Positions 43,311 to 52,693 of a stretch of 64,000 nucleotides of DNA are shown piece after piece. The DNA is from Carbonatibacter sp965199245 (GTDB lineage: Bacteria; Pseudomonadota; Alphaproteobacteria; Kiloniellales; Kiloniellaceae): positions 992,001 to 1,056,000 of the forward strand of contig CBDAQP010000001.1 in the NCBI GenBank assembly GCA_965199245.1, given 5' to 3'. The first letter of the stretch is position 1. Each line of letters begins with the position of its first letter. A program made the translations under genes and the position numbers. The notes beneath the pieces are model-generated. The model worked only from the letters and a program-made list of their open reading frames with translations. It made no database searches and was not told the origin of the DNA.

Positions 43311-44525
43311 TCAGGGTCGTGAAAGAGTGTCCCGCAGGGTATCAAGAGCCTGTTTGAGGAGATCGCTGTCCTCAACAAGGGCCAGGCGGATAAAGGCCGC
43401 CCCGGGATTAGCTCCATTTTCATCATCTAAACCCATATAGGCCCCCGGCATGACACGCAGGCCCGCCTGCGTCCAGAGTCGTTTTGTTGCCGCGATCCCA
43501 TCTCCCACATTGAGCCAGAGGAAAAATCCACCTGCCGGCCGCGTCACATCAAAATGAGGGGACAGGCTGTCCTGAGCCACCGCAAAGTTTTTGCGATAGA
43601 GCTGTTGATTGCGGGCAACGTGGGTCTCGTCACGCCACAGGGCCGCCCCGGCGGCCTGTACAGGATGGGGGACGCCCGCGCCTCCGACTTGAAGCGTTGT
43701 GTTGATCTTTTTAATCCAGTCGCGATCTCCTGCGATAAAACCACAACGCAACCCTGCGGCTCCAGAGCGTTTTGAGAGGGAATGAAAAACAAGGATGTTT
43801 TCAAGGCGGTCATCACCACCCATCTGTGCGGCGGTTGCAAGCGCAGAGTGCGGCGGTGATTCGACATAGATTTCAGAATAACATTCATCAAAACAGACAA
43901 CAAAATCATAGCGACGGGCCAGTGTGATGAGATGTTCAATCGCCGCTGGCGAGGCCACCGCGCCTTCGGGGTTGGAGGGGCTGCAAAGAACACAGAGCTT
44001 TGTTCGCTTGAGAATATTTTCGGAAACTGTCGTGTAATCGGGCAGGTGGCCACTGTCATCTGTGGCGGGGACGGCATAGAGATCACAATCTGCGGCGGCG
44101 GCAGCACCGATATAGACATGATAACTGGGATTGGGGACAAGAAAAACAGGGCGAATCCGGGTTGGGGGCGGCAGAACGGTCAGTGCACTGAGAAAAAGAC
44201 CTTCACGTGTTCCCGGAACGGCAATCAGGTTTTGGTCGGGATGAACGAGGTCTGCGGGGAGGTCAAAGCGCCTTTCGAGCCATGACGCACAAGCCTTCAA
44301 ATAATCCGGTGTTCCCTTCGACAGGGGATAACGCGACCAGTCAGCGGCGTTGTCGTGCAAAGCCTGTGCGATCAAGTCGTGGGGGAGCGGGGTTCGCGGT
44401 TCGCCAAGGGACAGATCGAGCACAGACCCGCGTGCAGGAGGCAAACCATCCAAAAGCGCACGCAGACGCGTAAAGGGGTGATAGTCCGTCAAATGCTGGC
44501 GATCAAGGTGATAAAGTCCTGTCAT
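43311..44525 (-). CDS. PLP-dependent aminotransferase, probable N-succinyl-DAP aminotransferase
   Basis: 404 aa class I/II aminotransferase. Features are the N-terminal LDLSLGEPRTPLPHDLI, VCFDECYSEIYVESPP and the Schiff-base Lys in FHSLSKRSGAAGLRCGFIAG. The sequence and position beside ftsK fit the alphaproteobacterial DapC that converts succinyl-amino-ketopimelate to succinyl-DAP, matching dapB at 3.3 kb. An alanine/aspartate aminotransferase role cannot be ruled out. Start overlaps the trpF stop (ATGA). Confidence 0.85.
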   Translation of the reverse strand: MTGLYHLDRQHLTDYHPFTRLRALLDGLPPARGSVLDLSLGEPRTPLPHDLIAQALHDNAADWSRYPLSKGTPDYLKACASWLERRFDLPADLVHPDQNLIAVPGTREGLFLSALTVLPPPTRIRPVFLVPNPSYHVYIGAAAAADCDLYAVPATDDSGHLPDYTTVSENILKRTKLCVLCSPSNPEGAVASPAAIEHLITLARRYDFVVCFDECYSEIYVESPPHSALATAAQMGGDDRLENILVFHSLSKRSGAAGLRCGFIAGDRDWIKKINTTLQVGGAGVPHPVQAAGAALWRDETHVARNQQLYRKNFAVAQDSLSPHFDVTRPAGGFFLWLNVGDGIAATKRLWTQAGLRVMPGAYMGLDDENGANPGAAFIRLALVEDSDLLKQALDTLRDTLSRP

Positions 44526-45163
44526 CCTTGCCCCTTTGCCGCACGGATAAAAGCAATCATTTTTTCGCGATCCTTAATCCCCGGCTGCCTTTCAACGCCA
44601 GAGGCCACATCAACACAGGGCGCACGGGTCAGACGGATGGCCTCTGCAACATTGTCAGCGTGCAATCCGCCGGCAAGCATCCAGGACGCCATCCCTGTCC
44701 TGCCATTCAAAAGCGACCAGTCAAAGCACAGGGCATTGCCGCCGGGCAGATCATTTTTTTTCTTTGGCTTCGCATCAAATAATAAATAATCCGCGCAGTC
44801 TTCAAAGGCTTGAGCGGCGCGCAGGTCAGCCGCGTCCCCAATGAGGCAAGCTTTGATAATCGGGCGTCTGAATCGCGCCCGAATTTCGGTGACGCGCTCG
44901 GGGGTTTCTGCACCGTGGAGCTGAATGAAATCAATGTCTGCGTTATCCAGGATCTTTTGTAACAACAGGTCATCGGCATCCACAACCAAAGCAACGGTTT
45001 TCACACCCACCCCTTTCAGGCGCGACAACGGGCCAGCCTGTTCAGGGAGAACAGCACGGGGGGAATGCGGGAAAAAATTGAGGCCGACAAAATCAGCCCC
45101 GGCAGAGGTGGCGTGTTGCATCTGTTCAGGCGTGGTGATGCCACAGATCTTGACCTTGACCAC
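44522..45163 (-). CDS. trpF: Phosphoribosylanthranilate isomerase
   Basis: 213 aa TIM barrel of tryptophan synthesis. KVKICGITTPEQM carries the catalytic Cys, and FIQLHGAETPERV and LAGGLHADNVAEAIRL are the phosphate-binding and strand motifs; the general-base Asp is in VDVASGVE. GTG start directly after the TGA of the upstream membrane-protein gene. trpB and trpA, which usually follow, are not here; the gene instead couples into an aminotransferase. Confidence 0.95.
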   Translation of the reverse strand: MVKVKICGITTPEQMQHATSAGADFVGLNFFPHSPRAVLPEQAGPLSRLKGVGVKTVALVVDADDLLLQKILDNADIDFIQLHGAETPERVTEIRARFRRPIIKACLIGDAADLRAAQAFEDCADYLLFDAKPKKKNDLPGGNALCFDWSLLNGRTGMASWMLAGGLHADNVAEAIRLTRAPCVDVASGVERQPGIKDREKMIAFIRAAKGQG

Positions 45164-46027
45164 TCACTTGTCCCCGTTTTTTGTCGTCTGCGCCTCCTTG
45201 GGGCCTTGTGCAGGAACCCATCCGGTCGTTTGTCTGAAAATCAGCGACAGCAAGGCAAAATTCGCGGCAACGGGGAGGTAAGAGAGGGCAGAAAGACCCA
45301 AATTCACGCCAAGGAGTGCAGGCATGTTGTCGCGCAACAGCGTTGAAACAGTTTCGGGATCAAGGCCAAAACTGTCCAGTGATTCTGCGGACAAAATGAA
45401 ATGGTGCAATAGAAACTGCGCGAGAAATACGAGCAAGAGCGAGGGAATATTAACGAGCGCAAAGGCCAGAAAAATTCGCCCCCCCTGCCCGCGCGTGTGT
45501 TCCCAGGAGGTCTTGAACGAATAATCCGTTTCCTCCACAGCCACCGCAGGCCAAACAAAACAAAACCGCAGGGACAAAAAAAGCGCGACAAGAAGACTGA
45601 GAACCAATGCAAGGCGCAGGGGCAGGATATTAGCACCCAGGACAGAAACCAGAAACCCCGCTCCAAAGGCGATGAGGATTAAAGATATTGTTGTCGTGAA
45701 AAACCGCCAGTGGCGCAGTGTCCACGCACTCAGGGAGGTCGAGTCAACCAGTGCCTTGTCATGCAGTGTCCGCCGATGCCACGCCACGGCAAAAAGCACC
45801 ATCGGCACATAGCCCGCAATTGACAGGACAAAATTAAAGAGCGGCTGATCCATTGCCGAAAAAGATGCAACAGTCAAAGCCGCAGACAGCGCAAAAGGAT
45901 AGGCCGCCATCCTGACCAAAACAGCCAGATCGGACAGCACACTCACCCAGGCGGCGAGACAGCTCTGGATCAAGGGAAAGGACGAAATCGCCCCGGGGGG
46001 CGGCTGGCGAGACGCCGTCATGTGCAT
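45164..46027 (-). CDS. Polytopic membrane protein of unknown function
   Basis: 287 aa with about six hydrophobic helices, including ALSAALTVASF, FVLSIAGYVPMVLFAVAW, ISLILIAFGAGFLVSVLGAN, LVLSLLVALFLSLRFCFVWP and IPSLLLVFLAQFLLHHFIL. The segment SWEHTRGQGGRIFLAFAL resembles membrane proteins with a glycerophosphodiester-like or DUF975-type fold, but I do not recognise the family with confidence. Immediately precedes trpF (TGA-GTG) and follows pyrF after a 285-base gap holding a repeat. Confidence 0.7.
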   Translation of the reverse strand: MHMTASRQPPPGAISSFPLIQSCLAAWVSVLSDLAVLVRMAAYPFALSAALTVASFSAMDQPLFNFVLSIAGYVPMVLFAVAWHRRTLHDKALVDSTSLSAWTLRHWRFFTTTISLILIAFGAGFLVSVLGANILPLRLALVLSLLVALFLSLRFCFVWPAVAVEETDYSFKTSWEHTRGQGGRIFLAFALVNIPSLLLVFLAQFLLHHFILSAESLDSFGLDPETVSTLLRDNMPALLGVNLGLSALSYLPVAANFALLSLIFRQTTGWVPAQGPKEAQTTKNGDK

Positions 46028-46130
46028 ACCTGCGCGAAAAAAAACTATGTGCAGAAAGTAGGCGGTCTTGACAGGATAATCAAGGCCCCCAAGGCCTCTG
46101 TTCCCTGTGCTCTGTCAAATGGGCATCTTT

Positions 46131-46255
46131 AAAAACCCCGATCCTCGTCGTCCGGGGTGTCAAAATGCCTTCTGCGCTCCTCAAATACATAAAATCACTC
46201 TGCGGTTCCCGAAAGGGCTTTTCCTGCCAGCCAATTCAGGTTCGAGGCTTTTGAA
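46131..46255 (+). repeat. Dispersed intergenic repeat, copy 2 (downstream of pyrF)
   Basis: Homologous to 7600-7727 (same order of blocks: AAAAACCCCGA, TCTGCGCTCCTCAAATAC, CTGCGGTTCCCGAAAG, TTCCTGCCAGCC, GAGGCTTTT). The 5' part CCCCGA...TCGGGG-like pairing and the AAAATGCC...GGGCTTTT arms form an imperfect hairpin. Same orientation relative to the + strand as copy 1. 46028-46312 holds nothing else recognised. Confidence 0.75.
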
Positions 46256-46312
46256 ACCGTGACTTTGTCCAGGCCGTGAGTCGTCTGAGGTTCTGTTTCC
46301 CGGGTTCTGCCT

Positions 46313-47044
46313 TTACAGTTCGACTCCGATTTGTCGGGCAGCCTCTGCGGGGTCTGCAGCGGCTGTAATGGGGCGACCGATGACGAGGTAGTCTGCGCCC
46401 TCTGCAAGGGCCAATGCGGGAGTTTTGGTGCGGTTTTGATCGTTTTTTGTCGCCCAAGTGGGGCGGATGCCGGGAACGATGAGCTTGAACTCAGGCCCAC
46501 ACTGCGCACGCAGAGGAGCAATTTCTTCGGCAGAACAGACAACGCCGTCAAGGCCGCTGTCCTGTGCCAAACGGGCGAGGCGGCAGACCTCCACGCGCGC
46601 TGTGGTCTCCCGGCCCATAATGTCAGACAGGGCCTCATCGTCAAGGCTGGTGAGAATCGTAACCCCAATCACAAGGGGGCGGGGAGTCGAAAGCCGGTGC
46701 GCTTCGTCACGGGCGGCCTGTGCGGCAGCGGTCATCATGGCTCGCCCGCCCAGAGTGTGAACATTGACCATCATCGGTGTCATCTGCACAGCAGACCGCA
46801 CAGCCCCGGCAACGGTGTTGGGGATGTCGTGAAATTTCAGATCAGCAAAAAAAGGCACCTCGCCCACCACCTCTCGCACTCCTTGCGGGCCAGCGGCCGT
46901 CATAAATTCCTTGCCAATTTTCACCCCGCCGACCAGACCATCCAACATCCGGACAAGAGCGCAGGCGTGCGCGCAGTCACTGGTATCAAGAGCAACGAGG
47001 ATGCGATCTTTTGGATTCTGAATGGGGGAGGCGGCTGTTGTCAT
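46313..47044 (-). CDS. pyrF: Orotidine 5'-phosphate decarboxylase
   Basis: 243 aa, last step of UMP synthesis. ILVALDTSD, VKIGKEFMTAAGP, the catalytic FFADLKFHDIPNTV (D-x-K-x-x-D), IVPGIRP and DYLVIGRPITAA are all present. I start at MTTAASPIQ (47044); the frame is open further upstream but would overlap the divergent gene. Divergent from the DUF188 gene with a 56-base gap. Confidence 0.96.
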   Translation of the reverse strand: MTTAASPIQNPKDRILVALDTSDCAHACALVRMLDGLVGGVKIGKEFMTAAGPQGVREVVGEVPFFADLKFHDIPNTVAGAVRSAVQMTPMMVNVHTLGGRAMMTAAAQAARDEAHRLSTPRPLVIGVTILTSLDDEALSDIMGRETTARVEVCRLARLAQDSGLDGVVCSAEEIAPLRAQCGPEFKLIVPGIRPTWATKNDQNRTKTPALALAEGADYLVIGRPITAAADPAEAARQIGVEL

Positions 47045-47100
47045 GGGGAAAATCCTGATAGGAAGGGGCAATAGAATTGTAATCCGAGGATAGTCTTTTT

Positions 47101-47595
47101 GTGACGAGAACACAACAGCCAGGCGGCGATCGACCAAAACGAACAGGACGTCTCTTTGTTGATGCGGATGCTTGCCCTGTCAAGGATGAGGTCATCCGCG
47201 TTGGTAAGCGTCATCACTGGCCTGTTTTTTTGGTGAGCAATGTGTGGTTGCGCCCAAAAATACAAACACCCCTGGTCACAGCAATTGTTGTCGATCAGGA
47301 TGACGATGCGGCAGATGACTGGATTGCAGAACGCTGTTGTTCAGGTGATATTGTGGTGACACAGGATATTTTGTTGTCGGCCCGCACACTCAAAGCAGGC
47401 GCACGGGTGATTGGAAACAACGGAAAAATTTTGACAGATCAATCGATTGGACTGCGCGTAGCAATGCGTGACCTCAAACAACAGTTGCGAGAGATGAACG
47501 CCATTCAAGACCACCATCCGCCCTTTTCGCGGCGTGATCGTTCTCGTTTCCTCGACGGTTTGGAACGACTGGTTCAACAGATCAAAAGGACCTAG
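47101..47595 (+). CDS. YaiI/YqxD (UPF0178) family protein
   Basis: 164 aa. Starts with a GTG. The family blocks FVDADACPVKDEVIRVGKRH, VVDQDDDAADDWIAER, CSGDIVVTQDILLSARTLKA and VIGNNGKILTDQSIGLRVAM are intact. PIN-like fold with conserved acidic residues (DADACP, DDDAADDW, TQD), so a nuclease role is suspected but unproven. Divergent from pyrF; its 3' end overlaps the convergent hydroxylase gene by 4 bases. Confidence 0.9.
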   Translation: MTRTQQPGGDRPKRTGRLFVDADACPVKDEVIRVGKRHHWPVFLVSNVWLRPKIQTPLVTAIVVDQDDDAADDWIAERCCSGDIVVTQDILLSARTLKAGARVIGNNGKILTDQSIGLRVAMRDLKQQLREMNAIQDHHPPFSRRDRSRFLDGLERLVQQIKRT

Positions 47596-48407
47596 GAATC
47601 AGGTTTTTTGATTGAGCGTCCAAAAGGACGCAGGAGGAGGTTTGTGATTGATTTTTCCGCGAGTCCCTCAACACCGATGGGCATGGTTGGACTGCGCTGC
47701 GCCCTGTTGTATGACCCGAAAATCCTGTCCCAGCAGGTCAGGACTGTTCCATAATTGCTATCAGTGTCCCGACGCACGGCGTGATGGTGAATCCAGTGCA
47801 GGCCCGGGGTGATGACGACCCGAGACAGGCCCCGTTCCACCGTTCGGGAAATCCGGATATTCGAGTGATGAAAGATCGTTGAAATCAGAATAAAGGTTTC
47901 AAATATCACAACAGTTTTCAGGGACAGATCGAGCACAATCACGGCCCCGGCCCGCACCAACGCAGAGAGCAGAACCTCCCCGAAATGAAAACGCAGGGCA
48001 GAGGTGCTATCGAGAAAGGAATCGAGATGATGAACCTCATGGAATCGCCACAGGAAGGAAATTTGATGATTCAGGCGATGCCACCAATAGATCAGCAGAT
48101 CAAGTAACAGGAGATCAGCAATCAAAACAGGTAAACTCTGATCAAGACTATCCGGTCGCCAGCCCAACGTGTGAACCGTAGCCCAAGCCGTCAGGGGCAA
48201 GATCACAACAGGAGACAACAGGCTGTTGCAAAACCAGAGGATGCCATTGCGCAACAACCGGCCCTTGATTTGCGGGCGTTGCATCGGCGTGGGAGGAACC
48301 GCCATCGGGCGCAGGCGTTCGAGAACGAAGAACAGAACAAGCCACACCGCGACAACCAGAATTTTGTTTTCCAAAAACACCTGCACGATGGCCTTACTCC
48401 GGGACAA
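47592..48407 (-). CDS. Sterol desaturase / fatty-acid hydroxylase family membrane protein
   Basis: 271 aa integral membrane di-iron oxygenase. Histidine boxes WHRLNHQ, RFHEVHHLDS, HHSN and WIHHHAVRRDTDSNYG match the HxxxH/HxxHH pattern. Hydrophobic helices lie in between (VAVWLVLFFVLERL, ILWFCNSLLSPVVILPLTAW). It probably hydroxylates or desaturates a membrane lipid; substrate unknown. It lies 1 base after parB on the same strand. Confidence 0.9.
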   Translation of the reverse strand: MSRSKAIVQVFLENKILVVAVWLVLFFVLERLRPMAVPPTPMQRPQIKGRLLRNGILWFCNSLLSPVVILPLTAWATVHTLGWRPDSLDQSLPVLIADLLLLDLLIYWWHRLNHQISFLWRFHEVHHLDSFLDSTSALRFHFGEVLLSALVRAGAVIVLDLSLKTVVIFETFILISTIFHHSNIRISRTVERGLSRVVITPGLHWIHHHAVRRDTDSNYGTVLTCWDRIFGSYNRAQRSPTMPIGVEGLAEKSITNLLLRPFGRSIKKPDS

Positions 48408-48408
48408 T

Positions 48409-49296
48409 TTAATGATTTAAACGCTGGACGAGGCGGTCAAGCTGGTCAAGGGTTTGATAGTTGATACTCAAAACAGCCTTGGTGCAATCAATGCGTACCG
48501 ACAGGCCCAGGAGGGACGAGAGGCCCTGTTCCAATGAGAGAATATCGGGGTCTGGGGCAGGTTTTGTCGCTGTGTTGTTTTTTTTGGGAACTGTTGCGTT
48601 TTTTTCATCGCGGATCAGCTGCTCTGTTGCACGCACAGACAAGTCCCCATTGAGAACAAGATCCATCACAGCGACGGGATCAGCGGCTGAAACAAGAGCG
48701 CGCGCGTGACCCATCGACAGCCGACCGACAGACAATTCATCCCTCACGGCCTCAGGAAGGGTAAGCAAACGGAGCATATTCGCGATGTGGCTCCGACTTT
48801 TGCCAATCACACGGGCGAGCCTGTTTTGTGTCTGTCCAAAGTCATCAATCAAACGGCGGTAACCCTCGGCTTCCTCGATCGGGTTTAAATCCTGACGCTG
48901 GACATTTTCAACAATGGCCATGTGAAGAACCTCTGCGTCAGTGAAATCACGCACAACAACGCGCAGAGTCTCAAGACCCGCGCGCTGAGCTGCTCGCCAG
49001 CGACGTTCCCCTGCCACAATTTCATAGACCCCGTCTTTGCTGGGATGGGGACGAACAAGCAAGGGCTGGAGAAGTCCCGATTGACGTAGAGACTGCGCCA
49101 GAGACTCCAAGGCATCTTCGTCAAAAACACGACGAGGCTGGGCCGCATTGGGGACAAAACGGGACAAGGCCAGAATTTTCTCACCCCGCTGTCCCGTGCC
49201 GTGTTGCGAACTGTCATCGCCAAAACTTGCGACCTCCTCACCAAAAAGTGCTGCAAGGCCCTTGCCGAGATTTTTTTTCTTGTCTGCCATTTTCAT
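48409..49296 (-). CDS. parB: Chromosome-partitioning protein ParB
   Basis: 295 aa CTP-dependent clamp that loads at parS. MKMADKKKNLGKGLAALFGE at the start, box I VAGERRWRAAQRAGL, box II VENVQRQDLNPIEEAEGYRRL, the helix-turn-helix VIGKSRSHIANMLRLLTLPE and the C-terminal dimer domain are present. Start at 49296 rather than 49359: the extension overlaps parA and has no homology. Three parS-like sites lie 1-3.4 kb away. Confidence 0.96.
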   Translation of the reverse strand: MKMADKKKNLGKGLAALFGEEVASFGDDSSQHGTGQRGEKILALSRFVPNAAQPRRVFDEDALESLAQSLRQSGLLQPLLVRPHPSKDGVYEIVAGERRWRAAQRAGLETLRVVVRDFTDAEVLHMAIVENVQRQDLNPIEEAEGYRRLIDDFGQTQNRLARVIGKSRSHIANMLRLLTLPEAVRDELSVGRLSMGHARALVSAADPVAVMDLVLNGDLSVRATEQLIRDEKNATVPKKNNTATKPAPDPDILSLEQGLSSLLGLSVRIDCTKAVLSINYQTLDQLDRLVQRLNH

Positions 49297-49355
49297 TGTC
49301 CCGTATTTTTCCCGCATGGCTCTTTGTGGGGAGAAGTCAGAGGTTGGGGGGAAGG

Positions 49356-50129
49356 TCAAAGCAGGTGTCGACGGATGACCTCACCCGCAAGCTTGATATA
49401 GGCCTGCGCCCCCGCACAGTTCACATCATAGAGCAAAACCGGTTTTCCGTGTGAGGGTGCTTCTGAAATTTTGACATTTCTCGGAATCACTGTTTTATAA
49501 ACCTTGTCCCCCAAAAAATCGCGCACATCTGCAGCAACCATTTCACAGAGATTATTCCGACGATCAAACATGGTCAGGACAACACCCAAAATCGCCAGCC
49601 GGGCATTCAGTCCCCGTTGCACCCGGTCGATTGTCCGTAAAAGATGGCTGAGTCCCTCCAGCGCGTAAAACTCTGCCTGAAGTGGCACAAGCACAGCATC
49701 CGCAGCAACAAAGGCATTAAGGGTCAACAACCCCAGGGCGGGTGGACAGTCAATCAGAACAAGATCAAAATCTCCCGCGACCGGAGTCAAGGCACGCGCC
49801 AGCCTGAATTCACGCTGGGACGCCTCAACCAATTCCAGCTCTGCGGCAGACAGTTCCACGCCAGAACCAATCATGTGAAGTCCCGGGACTTCAGTAGGGG
49901 AAAGGGCCGCCGCCGCCGCCATATCCCCAGTCAAAACCTGATAAACCGCCCCCCCCCGATGACCAAGACCTGTTGAGGCATTACCCTGTGGGTCAAGATC
50001 AATGAGCAGAACCCTCTTTTTGCAGGCGGCAAGAGCCGTTGCCAAATTGACCGCCGTGGTTGTTTTTCCAACCCCGCCCTTTTGATTCGCAACGGCCCAA
50101 ATCTGGGTCTTTTTATTCGTGGTCGTCAT
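49356..50129 (-). CDS. parA: Chromosome-partitioning ATPase ParA
   Basis: 257 aa deviant Walker ATPase. VANQKGGVGKTTTAVNLATA contains the K-G-G-V-G-K-T-T motif with signature Lys; DLDPQGNASTGLG and LIDCPPALGLLT follow. ATGA overlap with rsmG upstream; parB follows after about 60 bases. Works with ParB/parS to separate origins. Confidence 0.97.
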   Translation of the reverse strand: MTTTNKKTQIWAVANQKGGVGKTTTAVNLATALAACKKRVLLIDLDPQGNASTGLGHRGGAVYQVLTGDMAAAAALSPTEVPGLHMIGSGVELSAAELELVEASQREFRLARALTPVAGDFDLVLIDCPPALGLLTLNAFVAADAVLVPLQAEFYALEGLSHLLRTIDRVQRGLNARLAILGVVLTMFDRRNNLCEMVAADVRDFLGDKVYKTVIPRNVKISEAPSHGKPVLLYDVNCAGAQAYIKLAGEVIRRHLL

Positions 50130-50752
50130 GAGTCAACTTCGCGCACACGCAGGACAGACGCATTTTGATCTGTCAGACTGGTCTCTTGAGAAATAACTAT
50201 ATTCGCTCTCTTTTGCACGGCAGTCAATTCTTCATCGACGCGGCGGCCCTTTAAAAGCAAAAATTCTGTTTCACGTGAAACATCACAGAAGGATTGACCC
50301 TGTTGCAAAATCACCGACAAGGGTGCAAAGGCACGTGCGGTGATATAGTCAACGGAAAAAGGTGTTAGTTTTTCGACCCTCTGATGATGAATAGTCACAT
50401 TGTCACAGCCCGTTTCACGGGCAACCTGCGTGAGAAACAGGGCCTTGCGCTGATCTGATTCAACCGCATGAACCGCCCCTACTCCCAAAAGAGCCAAAAC
50501 AAGCGCGGGAAAACCCGCGCCACTACCAAAATCAATCAGCGTTGTTTCAAAAAGGGCCTTCTTTGTCATATGGGAAAGAATTTGTGCCGAATCAAGAAAA
50601 TGACGTGTCCAGATGGTCTCTTCTGTTGTAGATCCAACAAGGTTAATTGCCCTGTTCCATTTTTTCAAAAGGTCATGATAGCAGGAAAGTTTGTCCTCCG
50701 TTTCACGTGAAACAGAGACGTGACGCAGAAAAAGAGCACGATCAGGCGACAT
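50126..50752 (-). CDS. rsmG: 16S rRNA (guanine-N7) methyltransferase G
   Basis: 208 aa SAM-dependent enzyme methylating G527 of 16S rRNA. WNRAINLVGS, HFLDSAQIL, LIDFGSGAGFPALVLAL (SAM loop), HAVESDQRKALFL and YITARAFAPLSVIL are the family motifs. Start MSPDRALFLRHVSVSRETED at 50752 overlaps the mnmG stop by 11 bases. Two parS-like sites lie inside this gene; both encode SRE-type codons (VSRETE), so the protein accommodates them. Confidence 0.95.
   Translation of the reverse strand: MSPDRALFLRHVSVSRETEDKLSCYHDLLKKWNRAINLVGSTTEETIWTRHFLDSAQILSHMTKKALFETTLIDFGSGAGFPALVLALLGVGAVHAVESDQRKALFLTQVARETGCDNVTIHHQRVEKLTPFSVDYITARAFAPLSVILQQGQSFCDVSRETEFLLLKGRRVDEELTAVQKRANIVISQETSLTDQNASVLRVREVDS
50267..50282. 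promoter_or_regulatory. parS site 1 (perfect palindrome, inside rsmG)
   Basis: TGTTTCACGTGAAACA, identical to the canonical bacterial parS. About 1 kb upstream of parB's start, within the coding sequence of rsmG. Confidence 0.92.
50699..50714. promoter_or_regulatory. parS site 2 (one mismatch, inside rsmG)
   Basis: CGTTTCACGTGAAACA, 15 of 16 positions of parS, near the 5' end of rsmG. Confidence 0.85.
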
Positions 50753-52658
50753 CTTTGGTCTTGACCTTTTTCCTTTTGATATAACGCAACAAGGCGACAA
50801 GAGCCGCCGGAGTCACGCCGGAAATACGCCCTGCAGCCCCCAGAGTTTCCGGACGTGCAACCTGAAGTTTCTGTTGTACCTCAATCGAGAGCGAGGGCAC
50901 GGTTGTATAGTCCAGCGACGCGGGCAAGAGCAAGCCTTCATCCTTGCGAAAAGCGCGAATATCGGCATCCTGTCGATCAAGATAGCTTGCATAGAGACCA
51001 TCAATTTTAATCTGTTCGCGTGTCTGTCGGTCAAGCTGATTCAGTTCAGGCCAAAGAGAGGTAAGGTCATCAAAAGAAATGTGAGGATAGCGCAAAAGAT
51101 CAAAAGCAGAGCGTCGTTTCCCGTCCTGATTGATTGACAGTCCCCGCTCTGACAACAAAGCCGGGGTTGCAGACAAACTATCCAGCAGGGCGCGGGCCTG
51201 TTCCAATCGAACAAATTTATCAGAAAAGGCCTGTTGTCGTCGGGTTCCGATACAACCCACGGCGAGGCCCAAAGGGGTCAGACGGCGGTCTGCATTATCT
51301 GCACGCAGACGCAGGCGATATTCCGCGCGACTAGTCAACATGCGATAGGGTTCACTCACTCCCAGTGTGGTCAAATCGTCCAACATCACCCCGATATAAG
51401 CATCCGCCCGATCAAGCAGAAATGTTGTTTCTGACCCCGATGCACTCAAGGCCGCATTGACCCCTGCCATCAGACCCTGTGCGCCAGCCTCTTCATAACC
51501 GGTTGTCCCATTGATCTGACCCGCGAGAAACAGGCGCGGAATCTTGTGCGTTTCCAGTGTTCCCCGCAGTTCGCGCGGATCAATATAGTCGTATTCAATG
51601 GCATAGCCATAGTGCAAAACCCGACAGTTTTCCAGACCCTCAATCGATTTCAAAAAGGCATCCTGTACCGCAGGAGGCAAAGAGGTTGAAATCCCGTTGG
51701 GATAAACATTCCGGTCGTCGAGGCCCTCAGGCTCTAAAAAAATCTGATGGCGGTCACGCTCGGCAAAACGCATAACCTTGTCCTCAATCGAAGGACAATA
51801 GCGCGGCCCTCTGCTATCCATCTGTCCGGAATAGCTGGCAGATGAAACAATATTATCTGCAATAATCCGATGAGTGGCTGGATTGCTATACGTGATGTGA
51901 CAAGACAACTGTGGAACAGACAGAGCCTCTGTCAGGGTTGAAAAGGGTTCGGGGTCTTTATCGCCCGGCTGTTCCGTGAGCCGATGATAATCAATCGAGT
52001 CGCGATCAAGACGCGCAGGCGTTCCGGTTTTCAAACGCCCCAATGCAAAGCCCAAACGATCCAGTGTCATCGAAAGTGCCACCGCCGGGGCCTCCCCCCG
52101 TCGTCCAGCGGGGGTACGGATGTCGCCTCTGTGAATCACGCCTCTTAAAAAGGTTCCAGTGGTCAGAACAACCGCCCCGGCCTGGAGAGAAAAACCATCT
52201 TCTGTGATGAGACCCTGACACAGCCCCGCCCCGGAAAAGATGAGATCAGCAACCGCCGCCGGAACAACCCATAGATTGTCCTGCGCCGCAATTAAATCCT
52301 GAACAGCCTGACGATAAAGCCCGCGATCCGCCTGTGCGCGCGGCCCCCTGACGGCTGGCCCCTTGCTCCGGTTCAACAGGCGAAACTGAATTCCAGCCCG
52401 ATCAATCGCCTGTCCCATCACACCATCAAGGGCATCAATTTCCCTGACTAGATGCCCTTTGCCCAAACCACCAATCGCTGGATTACAAGACATGACCCCA
52501 ATGGTTTCGACACAGTGGGTGACAAGGGCTGTTTTTGCCCCCATCCGCGCCGCCGCCGCCGCCGCCTCTGTCCCTGCATGACCGCCACCGACAACCAGAA
52601 CATCCCATTTTTGCTGACACGCCACCTGTACGGAAAGAGGCTGGATCATCGTTTTCAT
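50742..52658 (-). CDS. mnmG: tRNA-modification FAD enzyme MnmG (GidA)
   Basis: 638 aa. With MnmE it adds carboxymethylaminomethyl to U34 of tRNAs. FAD-binding VVGGGHAGTEAAAAAARMG, the conserved MSCNPAIGGLGKGHLVREID (Cys), FLRGVIHRGDI and YDYIDPRELRGTLETHKIPR are present, with the C-terminal MnmE-interacting helices (ISGVTPAALVALL). Normal length. Followed by rsmG; a parS-like site is 36 bases upstream of its start. Confidence 0.97.
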   Translation of the reverse strand: MKTMIQPLSVQVACQQKWDVLVVGGGHAGTEAAAAAARMGAKTALVTHCVETIGVMSCNPAIGGLGKGHLVREIDALDGVMGQAIDRAGIQFRLLNRSKGPAVRGPRAQADRGLYRQAVQDLIAAQDNLWVVPAAVADLIFSGAGLCQGLITEDGFSLQAGAVVLTTGTFLRGVIHRGDIRTPAGRRGEAPAVALSMTLDRLGFALGRLKTGTPARLDRDSIDYHRLTEQPGDKDPEPFSTLTEALSVPQLSCHITYSNPATHRIIADNIVSSASYSGQMDSRGPRYCPSIEDKVMRFAERDRHQIFLEPEGLDDRNVYPNGISTSLPPAVQDAFLKSIEGLENCRVLHYGYAIEYDYIDPRELRGTLETHKIPRLFLAGQINGTTGYEEAGAQGLMAGVNAALSASGSETTFLLDRADAYIGVMLDDLTTLGVSEPYRMLTSRAEYRLRLRADNADRRLTPLGLAVGCIGTRRQQAFSDKFVRLEQARALLDSLSATPALLSERGLSINQDGKRRSAFDLLRYPHISFDDLTSLWPELNQLDRQTREQIKIDGLYASYLDRQDADIRAFRKDEGLLLPASLDYTTVPSLSIEVQQKLQVARPETLGAAGRISGVTPAALVALLRYIKRKKVKTKDVA

Positions 52659-52693
52659 GTCTTTTTTCCCAGAGTTTCCCAGAGTTTTTTTTA

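Noticed and set aside
46028..46130. Short hairpins upstream of the repeat near pyrF as a tRNA or riboswitch
   Set aside because: The pairing is short and no conserved riboswitch core or anticodon loop is visible.
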